From: Wallacemonas rigidus
Taxonomy: Eukaryota; Euglenozoa; Kinetoplastea; Trypanosomatida; Trypanosomatidae
DNA: 64,000 nucleotides
Assembly: GCA_030849045.1 (NCBI GenBank)
Contig: JASAOL010000576.1
Location: forward strand, 62,001 to 126,000
Reading direction: 5' to 3'
Shown here: positions 40,301-46,889 of the stretch, piece after piece
How the letters are laid out: every line of letters starts with the position of its first letter
Numbering within the stretch: position 1 is the stretch's first letter
Translations under genes and position numbers: made by a program
Notes under the pieces: model-generated
The model's database searches: none
The model's input: only the letters and a program-made list of their open reading frames with translations
What the model was told of the DNA's origin: nothing

Positions 40301-42418
40301 GCGTTCGCCACACTTCATCGAGAGCAAGGGATGAGCGCGCTCCTGCCGGCATCAGAAGCACTGGACCGTGAAGCGGCGCTACTCGTTCTCCGATCTCTCC
40401 TACAAACCAAGACGGCTCCGCCGAGTTGTGTGTACCTGTGCTACAGCGAAGACACGCGTCGCGCGCAGGTACTGGCCTTGTGTGGTGGGGCGTCCGGTGC
40501 GGGCACTGTGGGCATTGGATTCGCGAACACAAGCAGCAACGCCGGCGCGACGCGACGCGCGGGTGGGGGTGGGGTAGCTAGTGCGGCGAACGCGGCCGCG
40601 CAGCAGCAGCAGCAAGAAATGCAAGAGTCTTGGTACGCGATGCTACCACCCGTACTGCTGAGTGGAGCGGTAGATGGGTACTTGACCTCGGCAGGTGCGC
40701 AGCTTCTCGGCGCACCGTCCATCAACACCGTGGTCGCCGCGTGCTTTCAAGCCGCCAGCGGAGCGGACCTTCTCTACACACGCACGTCCTCAGAGCCACT
40801 GTCAAGCAAGCCCTGCATGACGCTGCTCCTCGCGGTCTCACCGTACCACGACGATCAACTCACACAGGCCCCTTCCCTGGCCACGCCCGCAGACCGCAAG
40901 CGTTTGCTTCGCCCGTACCCGACCTGCGTGCAGCTCGCCGACAATCCACAGAGCTATGTGGGCGCCGAGCGGGGTACAGGCCGCAGCGGTCGCGCCGGCT
41001 CTGTGCACAGTGCCGACGGCTTTACGGTGCGTCGTCGCGGTAGCTCACGTCAAGGGCTGCAGAGTGGCGGTGCGGCGCGCCTCGGCCAGCCACGCGGAAG
41101 TATTGGACTCGGTGTGAGTGGCGGCGGCGGCAACAGCGCGACGTCAGCGGCACCTGCTGCTGTAGCCAACGTGGGCGACGGTCGAACGCGCGCGCTTGCG
41201 ATGGACGCACTGCTCGCGGAGCGCATTGACACGCTGACTGCGGCGGGAGAGGAGGCGGCCCGCGTGGCGGTGGAGCGGACTTCTGACGCGTCCATAGCCA
41301 CCACACCAGAGTACGACTCCGCGCATGGCGAAGACGGTGCGTGGGCATGTCTCTGCATCGCGCTCCCTCTCGACGACGTGCGTCAACTCCACGCGTGCGC
41401 GCGGCACGTGCTTCAGCTGCAGGCGCGGCTCGTGGAATGCCAGAGACGAGCGGTGAACGTGACGGGAGCCACAACTGGCCCTGTGACGGTGGCAGGCAGT
41501 GACAGCTCACGCATCAGCGTCGGCGCGCCGCCAGCGGGTCCCACCGCGAGCAATAGCCCGAGCGCGTTGACTCGCAAGGGTAGCGTCTTGCGTATCGGCG
41601 GGGCCAGCAGCATGGGGGTGAGCGGGCATGGGACAGTGATGGTGCCGACCGAGCCTGGTCCTCTGGCGTCTGGTGTGACCCAACTGCAAGCCGCGCTGTC
41701 CGGCGCCATGGCCACGCTCAAAGCCAAAGCCTCTGCGCAGGGTGCACTGGGTGCGGGCGTGGGTGGCGCGGGCTCTGGTGCCTCAAGCAGCGGTAACAAT
41801 GCTGGTGGTCTCGAGGGTGCGGGTGCATCGGCGGCGGGAGGCGCGGGTAGCGTGGCCGGTAGCGCAGCTAACACGGCACGTCACGCAGGACGTCGCACGC
41901 AGTCCTCGCTCGCAGGCGGCGGAGGTGAAGGCGCGAGCGTACCCAGCGCGCGCGCGAGCGCCACCGGGGGGTCTTCACAAAACGACGCTCTCGTGGATGC
42001 CCGCGTGCACGATCTGGCCCAGGCCGAATCGAAGCAACGCGAAGCCATGCTACACGCGGAGTTGTCCGCGGTCAGCGATGAGCTCGATGAAGCCAAGTCT
42101 GCCTTTGTGATGGGACTTGTCGAAACACTCGTACGGACATACGTGGCGCGTGCACTCGCCGATGAGGCCGTTATGGACGCGTGCGTCGCCCAACTGCTAC
42201 CGGAGTGTGCCATGACGCCGGCGCTCTTCACCTTTTTCGAGCAGTGGTTCTCCGCAGCGGCAAGCCGGTCAGCGTCGTCGTACGCCGCCATGTCCGGCCA
42301 GCAAGGCGCGGAGGCGAGCGTGAGTACGGCGGCGGGCTTTTTCCAGCCGGGCCTGCACGAGTGGATGCGTCGCGTCACCACACGCATCGCACAGTGGCGT
42401 GACGAGGCCCTTGAATAA
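25310..42418 (+). CDS. CFAP54: Giant CFAP54-like central-pair (C1d) protein
   Basis: An uninterrupted 5702-codon gene. The N-terminal core matches CFAP54: LVFTGTVYVYEMVQYLL from residue 562 (human LIFNGTIYIY...), the CIDVC segment, then KYLGWRVKLYEALAQMYEW from 708 (human HYLTWRATLYTAV...). Around 3574-3613, EMAEVY then EAEACWRDAVDSLL and LQTWR fits the TPR-like CFAP54 block. Helical-repeat character continues (QYRNDQV, HWCRVYAVLTASYFGLRRFQAMEATIRHAL). CFAP54 belongs to the C1d projection of the axonemal central pair with CFAP46, CFAP74 and CFAP221 and affects beat control. The chain is almost twice the human length (about 3100); the extra is mostly Ala/Ser/Gly/Thr/Asn-rich inserts, including a CAG-encoded Gln tract (29318-29338), Gly runs (26455-26484) and Lys/Ser-rich basic patches. 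The start follows an A14/AG leader; upstream frame lacks ATG. The family assignment is from remembered alignment; size is directly seen. Confidence 0.8.
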   Translation: MSLYEETRLRLDDALVRLQACSAQHPQPDPTALHRAQDHVQKQLQELRRTALVSLAAKQKAQAGRKQTPKAGEDTAIVTAATATPPASKSSKSSELTDTAVGTGGRALPSIHKNDGSSRAAATDAASVNVSADTQRTLARDGEQYRRGDLLLARGAGASSGVAKKSVTSSPQSRKAGAYARTASKGKSSASMPLPSRVTADTKRDPNASSPPPRTTTVTPGTRALTPTLPSVARPGSSGAATSPAPAARTAFAEATTGAATTFAPALQLESSLVFVFTCLDKAAQALAAGLRQEAETLFLSSISADVENIRAIAGAIVPTGSSIASSSPAPAQAHVSAEAKKRAGARQSSAGSQSSLLAAGDVDPDAQSWETLFDADGNSVGGGGGGGGGSVGFLLAFDDDGARERSPRQQEAYHFGVHGKHATRDELPLALRAYYAVQHYDMLKLVLDFHRVVGSDPYGDTGAAVLLEGVRHVETLVQALCDMAVVPPLRGGRDELPARQPSQPPLTRVGEFTVKELLAVRENLTEAQRQQLVGVRANFADDKDSPPVRIDYKVGENGYYLVFTGTVYVYEMVQYLLQRAHSLQQQLDRSSRASEAGSGAGSAEGYDESSALRLEIAAITSAGLGSTAVNEHQWVSSVLSALTGTSADDAPDVLSKSAQTAAARNQTPSSIRAQLDRLFVACTTLLARCIDVCEGQSPLLFKLAATKYLGWRVKLYEALAQMYEWRGQYSEALAVVRRMTRKTKELVSLEFYDPVPPPAESQAILETALQRGGLVEMKYAWYVFIAGHQAFEVASDAHRRAVSAGSAADATNSAVLAEYHGGGATSDGADHPVRGPNQLSSSDARHRATGSAGPSGSMAADGAAGTSVVVSESGAVVTEASLPRTGAALLAEVWRCLYRHPLPHPGSKSALEEEAHKTASSSMPGSPMTNIPSSTKAKRKNSVGRRASQSQGPNSSPQTQPPSQASLAQAHRNDALAYQKAQHHRACLAQFAAQALEFLSGFLVKPNARVEAVEKDFARLIVSGSTARGKSVRVSSAGGPHGSSAASAALFANLRGCAREALEIVFHCLSAQAISLPEARMRGALLLGINSTHGDQQPQPWFPFATHKAFSIEEEDAHLMEEVGARLLAAAEQSKADALMSEMAGAQAAGADGAGTGKGHKKSKAKATAAPATSQAGHNNHSTGVSTSAATTSGGAIGGSTEASSTGAADAVMEDPVFITFLSVHNVFPHLSRLARWERLESAEALSAAATEYASRSTPGLASSPTLRLPLAKGHQAATRSPLGLHVENPLEKEIVLLLRLYLGLFPTACHAVYMRAGAVLGYLLRSCRGAAMKAQQQQQQQRPSHADHGLAPTTPHLLASVETAVRLLQHLHFSVLVSHVAAETCCPVDDVLLTRHANLRLVGLSSALATHSSVASSTESTHPNAIEAEAVQVVKGPTALLSGLVISVHKLIAAQEDHANTQKSLFRPITTSPSSATSPSSTASAQSRAYPLCTPQLAPAELLRQLASAVMGGATTASWPSRPLLGSTVDISYACAALFEQTLFVTADLILHEATTSIAYRRDARQNRERLGLMNTPFHDPTPSMVRAPVLEHERDRILSGASPSSIPSSSKLKTEEEVDEAQEKTYFQVVIRTVEALATTGAVDPALLGRLTHSLADTALQDLEAVQRTTGQPATSSPSWNGEDGKDDVTIKKEKSALMSLTRPSGKTVGRVDEIPLPTYPRERQLQDLLERARLAHAFVTIATQLVVRRAETLERVVSGAGVVRTKASLQVSASHAVRLRQALEDTHTDLTRTAAQLRWYVALLCAQAAAYTQRQEDIRTLLDRQLHSDIYGVASAKETRILATLLNEEPALPQSVEAEEASLISATYHDPLKSATVMLALATVVPKPLSAQRELLSRAFDVLLKLENAPKSQSRAASVDGERSTAGARAKSKKKGASEVSAGPSTAAATGLFSRLMIWGYAASTSARLGVMSLANTARSVLYRHYVYEPPSLVQSAQTTQGRVGPAKDTSRYESVEQQLRAYQLQPRFDALPNCSEGALNTLCHALLDLSQLELSALSDGPTATAAPHRTPTRTSENQQIGLRCAYRLLFALQLLAMRQADRTGSGTGTGGADAKSTSASASAANAENTATAGKSTPRNNKASGSTKSKAEHEPSSPAGSASVSLTSFGTTVDASRVTSVIVTDALTFRCAHALLNALLPVLEDDAFCAHVVAPLVALCHTVIGLRRGAVWCEVNTQLFAIRVVKAMRDTLDRLTAQRPPPPRAQPEVRAAGSSSPSVGGSHGYDTDALTHLMHRTFVHAWNAVYSFPSVRQQRFFSAVAAESTHARQVLNTKDGVPLPPEHGTRAEDENARAQPQNAAGRARHGQNQAKADESAVNTSSAAATATGAPTAEDSQSTADDVFLFAGAQYAPAPSAAFIYDTMPVEYLDCLEYLLLSRCTPEAVEDLLHPRPVPPPPRLPPLPHPTPTSVSTAAKGESTLVRTASLEHPPARGSMQAGKKMATVAVRRVSSQLPHTTSGAPGSGRLRQGLSTGGSTSSQTAEEAAAVSEAYQVQQQEKRAVEREVMKTQLQERLRMQADYAIACCLGDDPLHGLPDVVVQLAEALAREYTSAALSSTRVASFTSSAHVNMNSGASSGTPVEVLEHYAHDPLQTRLAVSLVVFYLRHNDTHNARAVAKLALSKAAEQWRDMKAFRANMEVGLRQWQIQHGFVLSDRPHLASGGRGEDADDNDGAEGDGGEKVQPGARRSRSEAAKGKGKSGAASKRTNSNTAAGGKKKAASHPKGRHRGAGGNSSLADGEAGEAVEEGPDQRFLTVTRVWSSAEQLMLKQITRSVTWLRRRYAFKWLTRRFFQFNGPAQAQLRMYTAATMCMERNQLEASKGTGSSQASLVQQIAFIRSQSCKGDAATGGPLAVGRRSPSPALATRPASPSTAVTASSKGKRAQQQHPAESEVATAEQAREESEKLDLLIAEHSLRAAKLFNQAFLPAKSVRAVCHVVQHLRQALCAQLPDGFVLSAGDPFSEVTSGGAGAALSARRRRSDLFDDDQYSEYTSSRWNDGGSVVSGRGGGGDVTALAAIDVASFLPTAVVDTLRQLAPCLVALAKELLCAMATVALGYCDHRHDLEVTLPSAIKTGAYVCLQEQLHFQGIVPSLVVCVSPAGQFEEKRHALLTQQTHTRDTKQMQRRLRECEEMERTTRVLLIETYKSELVALVESRAEQETEAGREDSAAVWFEFVHTVRAYGAGWNELDLLSPESRARRAQPLHTSSRRPPRMFTVDGATATGAGAGGVMGTADSESGAVGASRRRAGQPTSTLVYFPFETPLLRRRLWTDATTTDAPAAVGTSSHGQTTNGGRGAASAAASEATAPTLHALRLGSDMPETLLVESLLYLVRAVHLTHQKEAVQLCLAANALTSGRYATSLLSLAMTIQAAIGVSSTSELLRAYQLARAETPVGVGLLEVARRGWQRYTFTDAFQRARQRLGRSLLPALKHFEDPAAGGALATTATIIATNTSPAPEMPSHGSFDYRMGGGDGALGAATLKVSLKTVVAQYEVALAALRRNRDFGLAGECLSEMAEVYLLHRSRTEAEACWRDAVDSLLETPRSLQTWRTAPCDASQLTFTRVLLAVSALSSLAMYAFREQQRKAVDACVLAASLVDRLLTEVGISLMLPERAFDYAGHRITGLHRALCYLDLPLRQYQQIHKVVHHMLYVSQTLLEFDYAIHASLVATFAEYLAHRFAKHWVMVVEARLLRARAAAKSGHFTAAFDTLRSVCLGEAFPDAVLALAPIGDVRDSIVLGQHFARAIRGGVGGGASTAVSAAGDTKKAQRPQSNVTHAGGAGSGGNHNNSGMSVGGGGAAGGALSTADGGGPTFNQATVPGPVDGHAHASVLEVFLTLQYRNDQVPSSAANADYVAWFVAACLPNFSSLAASAATTTTTPTSTGAAGPSSSSSGSDVPCINPALCLDAGLAEWLGPLIAPRVVLAVAEVLVSLGGREGAYQWGEGVIGDMATAIAWSSRPASARTSGRSTSPPSSRASPGSAGSGANSHSKAASTLANGTPTPPRHGAAIVVESGPAVVLRKPTACTVALQVAEPLLDWLRHNLICLSPLPLADAGTQSASQTSASGRGGTSGRSLSTANGLSSRAGGAAVVGSPSSAAGLGVESSDTQMQALVQQQRVSQAAMVRHHATHLRAVALLARGRVRQAGDLMEAHIAEYNGLTALGEPSAADSVDATGASTAAAEAAVGEAGVRGRSTNSASAARSPSLSRGQNTKLTRPNAATEATFSLLGKGFGVSAVVCTPSYFLTVGHTHWCRVYAVLTASYFGLRRFQAMEATIRHALSLCEQCEDPYSARMFQLYQCAAQAQRGQLEDAAETARQLHSMSSALSFAPHNLDAMVMKAASARENEGSGEGVGGGAVPSVANTGAASRGSEQLVAQLWRLAVPCAHTVAAADAWDVTTLLVLDWIEQALAQQANQQSTLRTDADEAMDSRGKGKAGGRRGLRSRTNKKKTQHGRGSDEEDDEKDSEGLAAAHTGGSGLIASSRSRAVCALAAGAFFAGVVPWFARDADATHGRDDPATSPSDGSARRSPLTRKAPPHTPGSMRLPHWVISPHASRLAWNNATLTQLHGAMNAFAAALVTPAATRSEIHQAMGALSQALEGVAPQYDTRAHPTQLIATKLILARAALHVVDWNEVVYPSATSVTTSAGIAGTSPATPPRQGKKGHTGSTSSRPPSSHAHPGAVGSELDGAHHRMPLLFRSPAEAVQALPHAGEDCVRATRLPARGLLQGAAALLFDVVVESVNAAAHDYGVLQVALLELAGIFARVSTMAKRAAASAPSSSATVSLQAQRRQRMALSQACAPIAASCTILAMLLHEMQTNVFDRTRAFVDYATDEARMVMPLPVLQRVLPERVVATVEAATRQLGTLHNHIETSAALSPSVTEVDKFHRSTAADLPSSGRVRSGNNNNSSSSTAAADVSTLTPGNGVPLTSLIHAFATLHREQGMSALLPASEALDREAALLVLRSLLQTKTAPPSCVYLCYSEDTRRAQVLALCGGASGAGTVGIGFANTSSNAGATRRAGGGGVASAANAAAQQQQQEMQESWYAMLPPVLLSGAVDGYLTSAGAQLLGAPSINTVVAACFQAASGADLLYTRTSSEPLSSKPCMTLLLAVSPYHDDQLTQAPSLATPADRKRLLRPYPTCVQLADNPQSYVGAERGTGRSGRAGSVHSADGFTVRRRGSSRQGLQSGGAARLGQPRGSIGLGVSGGGGNSATSAAPAAVANVGDGRTRALAMDALLAERIDTLTAAGEEAARVAVERTSDASIATTPEYDSAHGEDGAWACLCIALPLDDVRQLHACARHVLQLQARLVECQRRAVNVTGATTGPVTVAGSDSSRISVGAPPAGPTASNSPSALTRKGSVLRIGGASSMGVSGHGTVMVPTEPGPLASGVTQLQAALSGAMATLKAKASAQGALGAGVGGAGSGASSSGNNAGGLEGAGASAAGGAGSVAGSAANTARHAGRRTQSSLAGGGGEGASVPSARASATGGSSQNDALVDARVHDLAQAESKQREAMLHAELSAVSDELDEAKSAFVMGLVETLVRTYVARALADEAVMDACVAQLLPECAMTPALFTFFEQWFSAAASRSASSYAAMSGQQGAEASVSTAAGFFQPGLHEWMRRVTTRIAQWRDEALE
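29318..29338 (+). repeat. CAG trinucleotide repeat inside the giant gene
   Basis: Seven consecutive CAG codons encode a glutamine tract in a low-complexity insert. Likely length-variable between strains; no function implied. Confidence 0.8.
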
Positions 42419-43622
42419 GCGAATTTGTACCCCTCTCTCTCTCTCCCTCCGCAGCGGCCTCAGCCGCGGCATACAAGATACACCCGTGCTTGTTCGAAAA
42501 GAAGAGAGAGGGAGAAATGAAGAGCACAAAGCCAAACGGAGGTGTGGGAGACGGGCGTGGCCCTGACACATTTTTGTGGTGGTGGATTTGTCTTGCGTTT
42601 CCGCCGCACCACATACCTTGAGTTGTCTTTTCGTCCACGTCGTCGCCTTTTTTATTTTTATTTTTCCCTGATGCGTATGTACATATCAACATGAAGGAAA
42701 GCAATGTACCAAGAAAAGCGCACTGATATTGACTTGTATCTCTGCTGCATACACACACAACAACAAAAAACAAAACAAGTATATGAGCATTAAAAGAAAA
42801 TGCACAAAGCGACTCTGACGATGATCGCAGCCGCGGATATGCCTTTAAGGGGAACAAGTCGTGCGAGCCATCGTCGATGTGAGTAGGAAACCAAGGCGTA
42901 GTCTCGTGTCCATCACGCGACCTGTGACAACCAGTAGTCGATGCGTGGTGGGGATGTGATGCCCGTGTGAAGGGGGCAAAAACAATGTGGCGAGGGAAGA
43001 ACGTAGTGCTATGCTTTTCCTTCCTGTGACCACCGATTGACTCTTTATCTCTTTTTGCTAAATGCTCCGCTCTCGCATCTCTCGCACCCACCCTCTCTCT
43101 CTCTCTCCACTCCATCGCTCTTCTCTTATTGTGCGCACGTACGTGATTGTGTGTCTGTGCGTCTGTGTCCACTGTAGCTGTCAAGTCGCGTATTTGTGTG
43201 TTTCTTAGGTTTTCATACCTTGAAATCAGTGCATCAAGCGCGAGGAACGCCTCAAAAAGCTGTCTTCTCACACTCCCTTGAGACCCTCAATTTCCTTTTC
43301 CCTATCTTCGTTCTCTGTTATTCTCTTCACATTTCATCATCTTTAGCACCTGTTATACACTTGAAGCTATTGAGTGGTGCTTCCTGTTGGTCTATTTCCG
43401 CTTTTACGGATTTCCCCTTTTTTATTTTCTCTGTTTGTCTGTTTGTTTCGCCCCCCCCCCCTCCCCCTCGCGTCGCCCACTCTGTGTGAGAGCGTGGTTG
43501 TTCATCCAGAGTTGTCTACATTTCTGATTCGTCTTATTCCTATTTCCAAAAAAAAAAAAACGTAACGAGGTGGAGGATACGTGTCACACGTTGCGAAAAA
43601 GAAAAAAAGAAAGAGGAAGAAC
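42419..43622. other. Long spacer between CFAP54-like and ACBP-domain genes
   Basis: At 1204 bases the longest spacer. CT repeats (42432-42446), a T/A-rich TTTTTATTTTTATTTTT patch (42649-42666), an AAC/ACA patch (42754-42776), CT repeats (43093-43108), T/C tracts (43380-43445), a C11 run, and an A13 run (43548-43560). No gene recognised; room for a small RNA gene exists but I see no signature. Confidence 0.55.
43400..43490 (+). promoter_or_regulatory. Candidate spliced-leader acceptor for the ACBP-domain gene
   Basis: Dense T/C tract including C11 and CTCCCCCTC, with the first AG at 43489-43490. The leader to ATG 43623 would be about 132 bases and contain an A13 run. Confidence 0.4.
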
Positions 43623-46600
43623 ATGTCTGCCCTTGCGTCGACGCCGAAGCTGAACGTGGCGGACGGTTTTTGGAACACGTGCGTACACGCGGGCACGACG
43701 ACAACATTTCGTGTTTTGTCTGGTGAGACACATGAGCCGGTGGATGCCAGCGCCTTCCTTCTCGCACTGGCCAGTCGTATCCATCGACTAGATGCCTCCC
43801 TGAAGGAGTTGAGGTCGGACGTCTCTGGAGCGGACGCAACTGCGGCGGAGCACGACGAAGAAGTACGACAGGCTGCCGAAGTGGTCTACAAAAGTCTCGA
43901 AGTCGAGGTGAGTCTGCTCGACGATCCGGCTGCGGTGCCGGAAGATCCCTCTCTCGATGCTGCTGTCGATCTGTGGCTACCCATGCATCTGGCGGTTGTG
44001 GTCAATCACGAGGCGGCGATCCGGGCCATCCTCGCGTTCCATCAAGATCACGCTCTGAGCGTCATCCATCGGCTTGCTGGAGGTGTGCTCGGCGTAGAGG
44101 AGTACGCGCCGACAAGCGGTGTGGGAACGGTGGGGAACAGCGTGAACGCCATGCGGGCCTCTCTCACCTCGATCCACACAACCGCGTCTGCGACGGCGAC
44201 GGGCGCCGATGACGACACGCTTGCCAGTGGGGAGCAGACGCCATCCAATCGGACTTCCAACACGCATGAACCGGCCGCGATGCGCAGCAGTGCGTCGCCT
44301 GAAGACAAGCGCCTGAACGCTAGCGACGGCGGTCGTGCAGTCCCTCGCACACGTCAGCGCCCCGTGGTGGAGCTGCAGGTGCGGCCGGAGATGGGGCAGG
44401 CCCTTGTGTTGCTTGGCCACTACGTGCTGACGCCGGCCTCGGCCGCAGCGGCAGCACCCGGTCCCGCCGCCACACGCACCACGAAGCCGACGGCATCACC
44501 CACGCGTCAAGGTAGCCCTGGTGGGGCGAACAGCCACGCAGCGGCGCATGCGAGCAGCACCGGCAGTCAGCCGTCTATCCCGAGCAGCGGCCGTGCGGAT
44601 AGTCGCGGAAAGCACGCGGATCCCACCGCAGAGACCACATCGGAAGAGGAGGCAGCCGCTGAATGGCTCAACCTCAACCTTGAGCAAATGCAGCGGGAGG
44701 AGACCCTCTTCGATGACGCCGGTGACGCCCTGTGCCTCAGCAACGTGCTCAGCGCGCTCAAGTCGCTTATCCGGCTCGCCGCGACACCCGAAGAGGCCTC
44801 CAGTGACGGCGGCGCAGTCGCCACCGCCGCGAGTGAAGGTGTGCGCCGTGTGAGCGAACTGATCGACCCTGAGGTGCTCGGTCATTTGTACGTGGGTAGT
44901 AGTGTCTTGTACGACGCGTGTCGCGGCGACCTCAACCGGCTTGAAACCGTTCTCACCGCGTTTCAAGGCACGCTGACCCCGGTGCTGCGCGGCAAGTCGC
45001 TGCCCTACTCAGTCTCCAGCAAGAGTATTGTGCAGCAGCGCAGCAGTGTCGCTACCGCGGTCGCAGGACGTGGTGGGGCCACCGCCGACACTCCAACAAT
45101 GCGGCCCATCAGCCGAACTTCCAGCGGCATGCTCGCGGAAACGCTAGGCACACCTCGCGGACGCGCGAGCCTGAACGCGACGACAGCTGGGCTGGCGTCC
45201 ACATACAGTGGAAGTGGTGGCGTGGGCCTGTCGGCGCCGCAGCCGCTCCCGCCCGGCGTGCATGCGTCCTCAGCCCCCTTCTGGCTACACTGCGCGCCGC
45301 AGGAAGCGCAGCGGCTGGCCTTCAATGGGCTGTGGATCGCCTACCGCGAGCAGTACGCGGAGGGCTCTGGCTCCGCCCGCATGCACCGGCACATGAGCAT
45401 TCGCCAGGACTACCGCATGGCCATGGCGGGGCTCAAGAAGGCCCGCTTGCCAAACCTCAGTCGCTACCGTGCAGCCAGTGGCAACGCGAATGCCACGACG
45501 ACGCTGGCGACGGTGGTGCCGACGGCCTCGTCGATCGTCTCTTCAGGGCAGTTATTTCTCATCTCACGTCTCGTGTCGTCTGAGTGCCGCTTGGAGGAAT
45601 TCTTGGACCTTACCGAGGACTCCTCTCTCTTCAACTCGCTCGCCCCTGCCTCGTTTACCGCAAGCGCCACGAACACAGCCGGTGGTGTCAATGTGGCCTC
45701 TGGCGCCGCGGGCACGGCAAGCACGAGCGCGACCAGCGCAGGTGTGAGCCACAGCACGACTGGCATCTGCGGTGTTTTACCGCTGGTGTTGGCGGCGAGC
45801 GCCTACGTGGCGGCAGAGCTCCGCTCACCGAGTCAAATTCGCCTGGTGATCAACAAGATGGAGATCATGGTGAGTGACACACGCAACAACGCGCTGAAGA
45901 CCTACGTCTCCGGCCGCCCTGCAACACACGCCGATCGATTCGAGGAGCTCTGGCTCAGCGAAGGTGAAGACAGCCCGCCTAAAAAGTTCAAGACACGCGC
46001 AGAGATGCTGTTCTACAGCACCATTGAGCGAGTCCTGGTAGGGGCGGAACGCAGCTGGGCCGAAGAGTCCGCCATCTTCAACGCGAACCAAGGCGCGGCG
46101 GGCGACAAGGCCGAGGCAAAGAGGCGGTTCCACGATCGCCTCACCAGCATGGGTAAGGCGCTACAATCGTGGGTCGTCCTGTGGCGTAATTTTCTGATCA
46201 CCGTGCGCGACCGCCCGGCACTGCCTGGTGGAACACACCGAAGGAGCCTCAGCAGCGTCAGCCGCACGAGCGCCACAGCCACTCCCAAAATGCAGCCCAT
46301 GGCCATCCCGAGTGTCTCGCCGCCGCCAATGGACATCTTGAACGTGGCGACAGCGACGACGGCCTTCGCACCCGACCCCGTGGTAGCAGTGACGGCGGCG
46401 GTGGCGGCCGGCGCCAACCTTGCCGCAGCTGGCGAGGAGGATGAAACGACTGAAGCGACGGAGATGGCTCAGCGGCTGCTGGACGCGCTGCCTCTGCGCA
46501 TGCAACACGGTGAGCCACCCTTGCCAGAAATCGGCGCGCTTCTCTTTCCGCCGTCACTCCCGCCGACGGAGGATCCCGCCACGGTGTCTGAGCTGCCGCA

Positions 46601-46889
46601 GACGACGCTGGATAGTGAGTTCGAGTACTCGCAGCACGCCTTCAGTGAAATGGCGGGCAGTGAACCGAACGACGTCAAGCTGAAGTTCTACGGTCTCTTC
46701 AAGCAGGCCACTGTTGGCGACATCAACGTCGCGAAGCCCTGGCTTATGGACCAGGTCGGACGGGCCAAGTGGGAGGCGTGGAATAAGCTCAAAGGGATGA
46801 ACGCGATGGACGCGAAGCGCATGTATGTGAGTGAATTCAAGCTCTTGAAGCACATGCGCAGCACAGCCGCTTCCAGTTCTAAAAAATAG
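43623..46889 (+). CDS. Large protein with C-terminal acyl-CoA-binding domain
   Basis: The 1088-residue protein ends in a complete ACBP fold (about 990-1085). The block KFYGLFKQATVGD, then GRAKWEAWNKLKGM and AKRMYVSEF, is canonical. The acyl-CoA ligands of bovine ACBP (Tyr28, Lys32, Lys54, Tyr73) correspond to Tyr1023, Lys1027, Lys1049 and Tyr1068, with identical spacing, so binding of long-chain acyl-CoA is expected. Upstream, WLPMHLAVVVNHEAAIRAIL near 117-136 and LYDACRGDLNRLETVLTAF near 425-443 look like degenerate ankyrin helices, an arrangement reminiscent of ACBD6 but in reverse order and far longer. The remainder is Ala/Ser/Thr-rich linkers and an unrecognised helical region (about 555-640, 730-860). 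No signal peptide or membrane span. The start is the first ATG; the longer frame opens on GTG. ACBP domain certain; ankyrin tentative. Confidence 0.88.
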   Translation: MSALASTPKLNVADGFWNTCVHAGTTTTFRVLSGETHEPVDASAFLLALASRIHRLDASLKELRSDVSGADATAAEHDEEVRQAAEVVYKSLEVEVSLLDDPAAVPEDPSLDAAVDLWLPMHLAVVVNHEAAIRAILAFHQDHALSVIHRLAGGVLGVEEYAPTSGVGTVGNSVNAMRASLTSIHTTASATATGADDDTLASGEQTPSNRTSNTHEPAAMRSSASPEDKRLNASDGGRAVPRTRQRPVVELQVRPEMGQALVLLGHYVLTPASAAAAAPGPAATRTTKPTASPTRQGSPGGANSHAAAHASSTGSQPSIPSSGRADSRGKHADPTAETTSEEEAAAEWLNLNLEQMQREETLFDDAGDALCLSNVLSALKSLIRLAATPEEASSDGGAVATAASEGVRRVSELIDPEVLGHLYVGSSVLYDACRGDLNRLETVLTAFQGTLTPVLRGKSLPYSVSSKSIVQQRSSVATAVAGRGGATADTPTMRPISRTSSGMLAETLGTPRGRASLNATTAGLASTYSGSGGVGLSAPQPLPPGVHASSAPFWLHCAPQEAQRLAFNGLWIAYREQYAEGSGSARMHRHMSIRQDYRMAMAGLKKARLPNLSRYRAASGNANATTTLATVVPTASSIVSSGQLFLISRLVSSECRLEEFLDLTEDSSLFNSLAPASFTASATNTAGGVNVASGAAGTASTSATSAGVSHSTTGICGVLPLVLAASAYVAAELRSPSQIRLVINKMEIMVSDTRNNALKTYVSGRPATHADRFEELWLSEGEDSPPKKFKTRAEMLFYSTIERVLVGAERSWAEESAIFNANQGAAGDKAEAKRRFHDRLTSMGKALQSWVVLWRNFLITVRDRPALPGGTHRRSLSSVSRTSATATPKMQPMAIPSVSPPPMDILNVATATTAFAPDPVVAVTAAVAAGANLAAAGEEDETTEATEMAQRLLDALPLRMQHGEPPLPEIGALLFPPSLPPTEDPATVSELPQTTLDSEFEYSQHAFSEMAGSEPNDVKLKFYGLFKQATVGDINVAKPWLMDQVGRAKWEAWNKLKGMNAMDAKRMYVSEFKLLKHMRSTAASSSKK

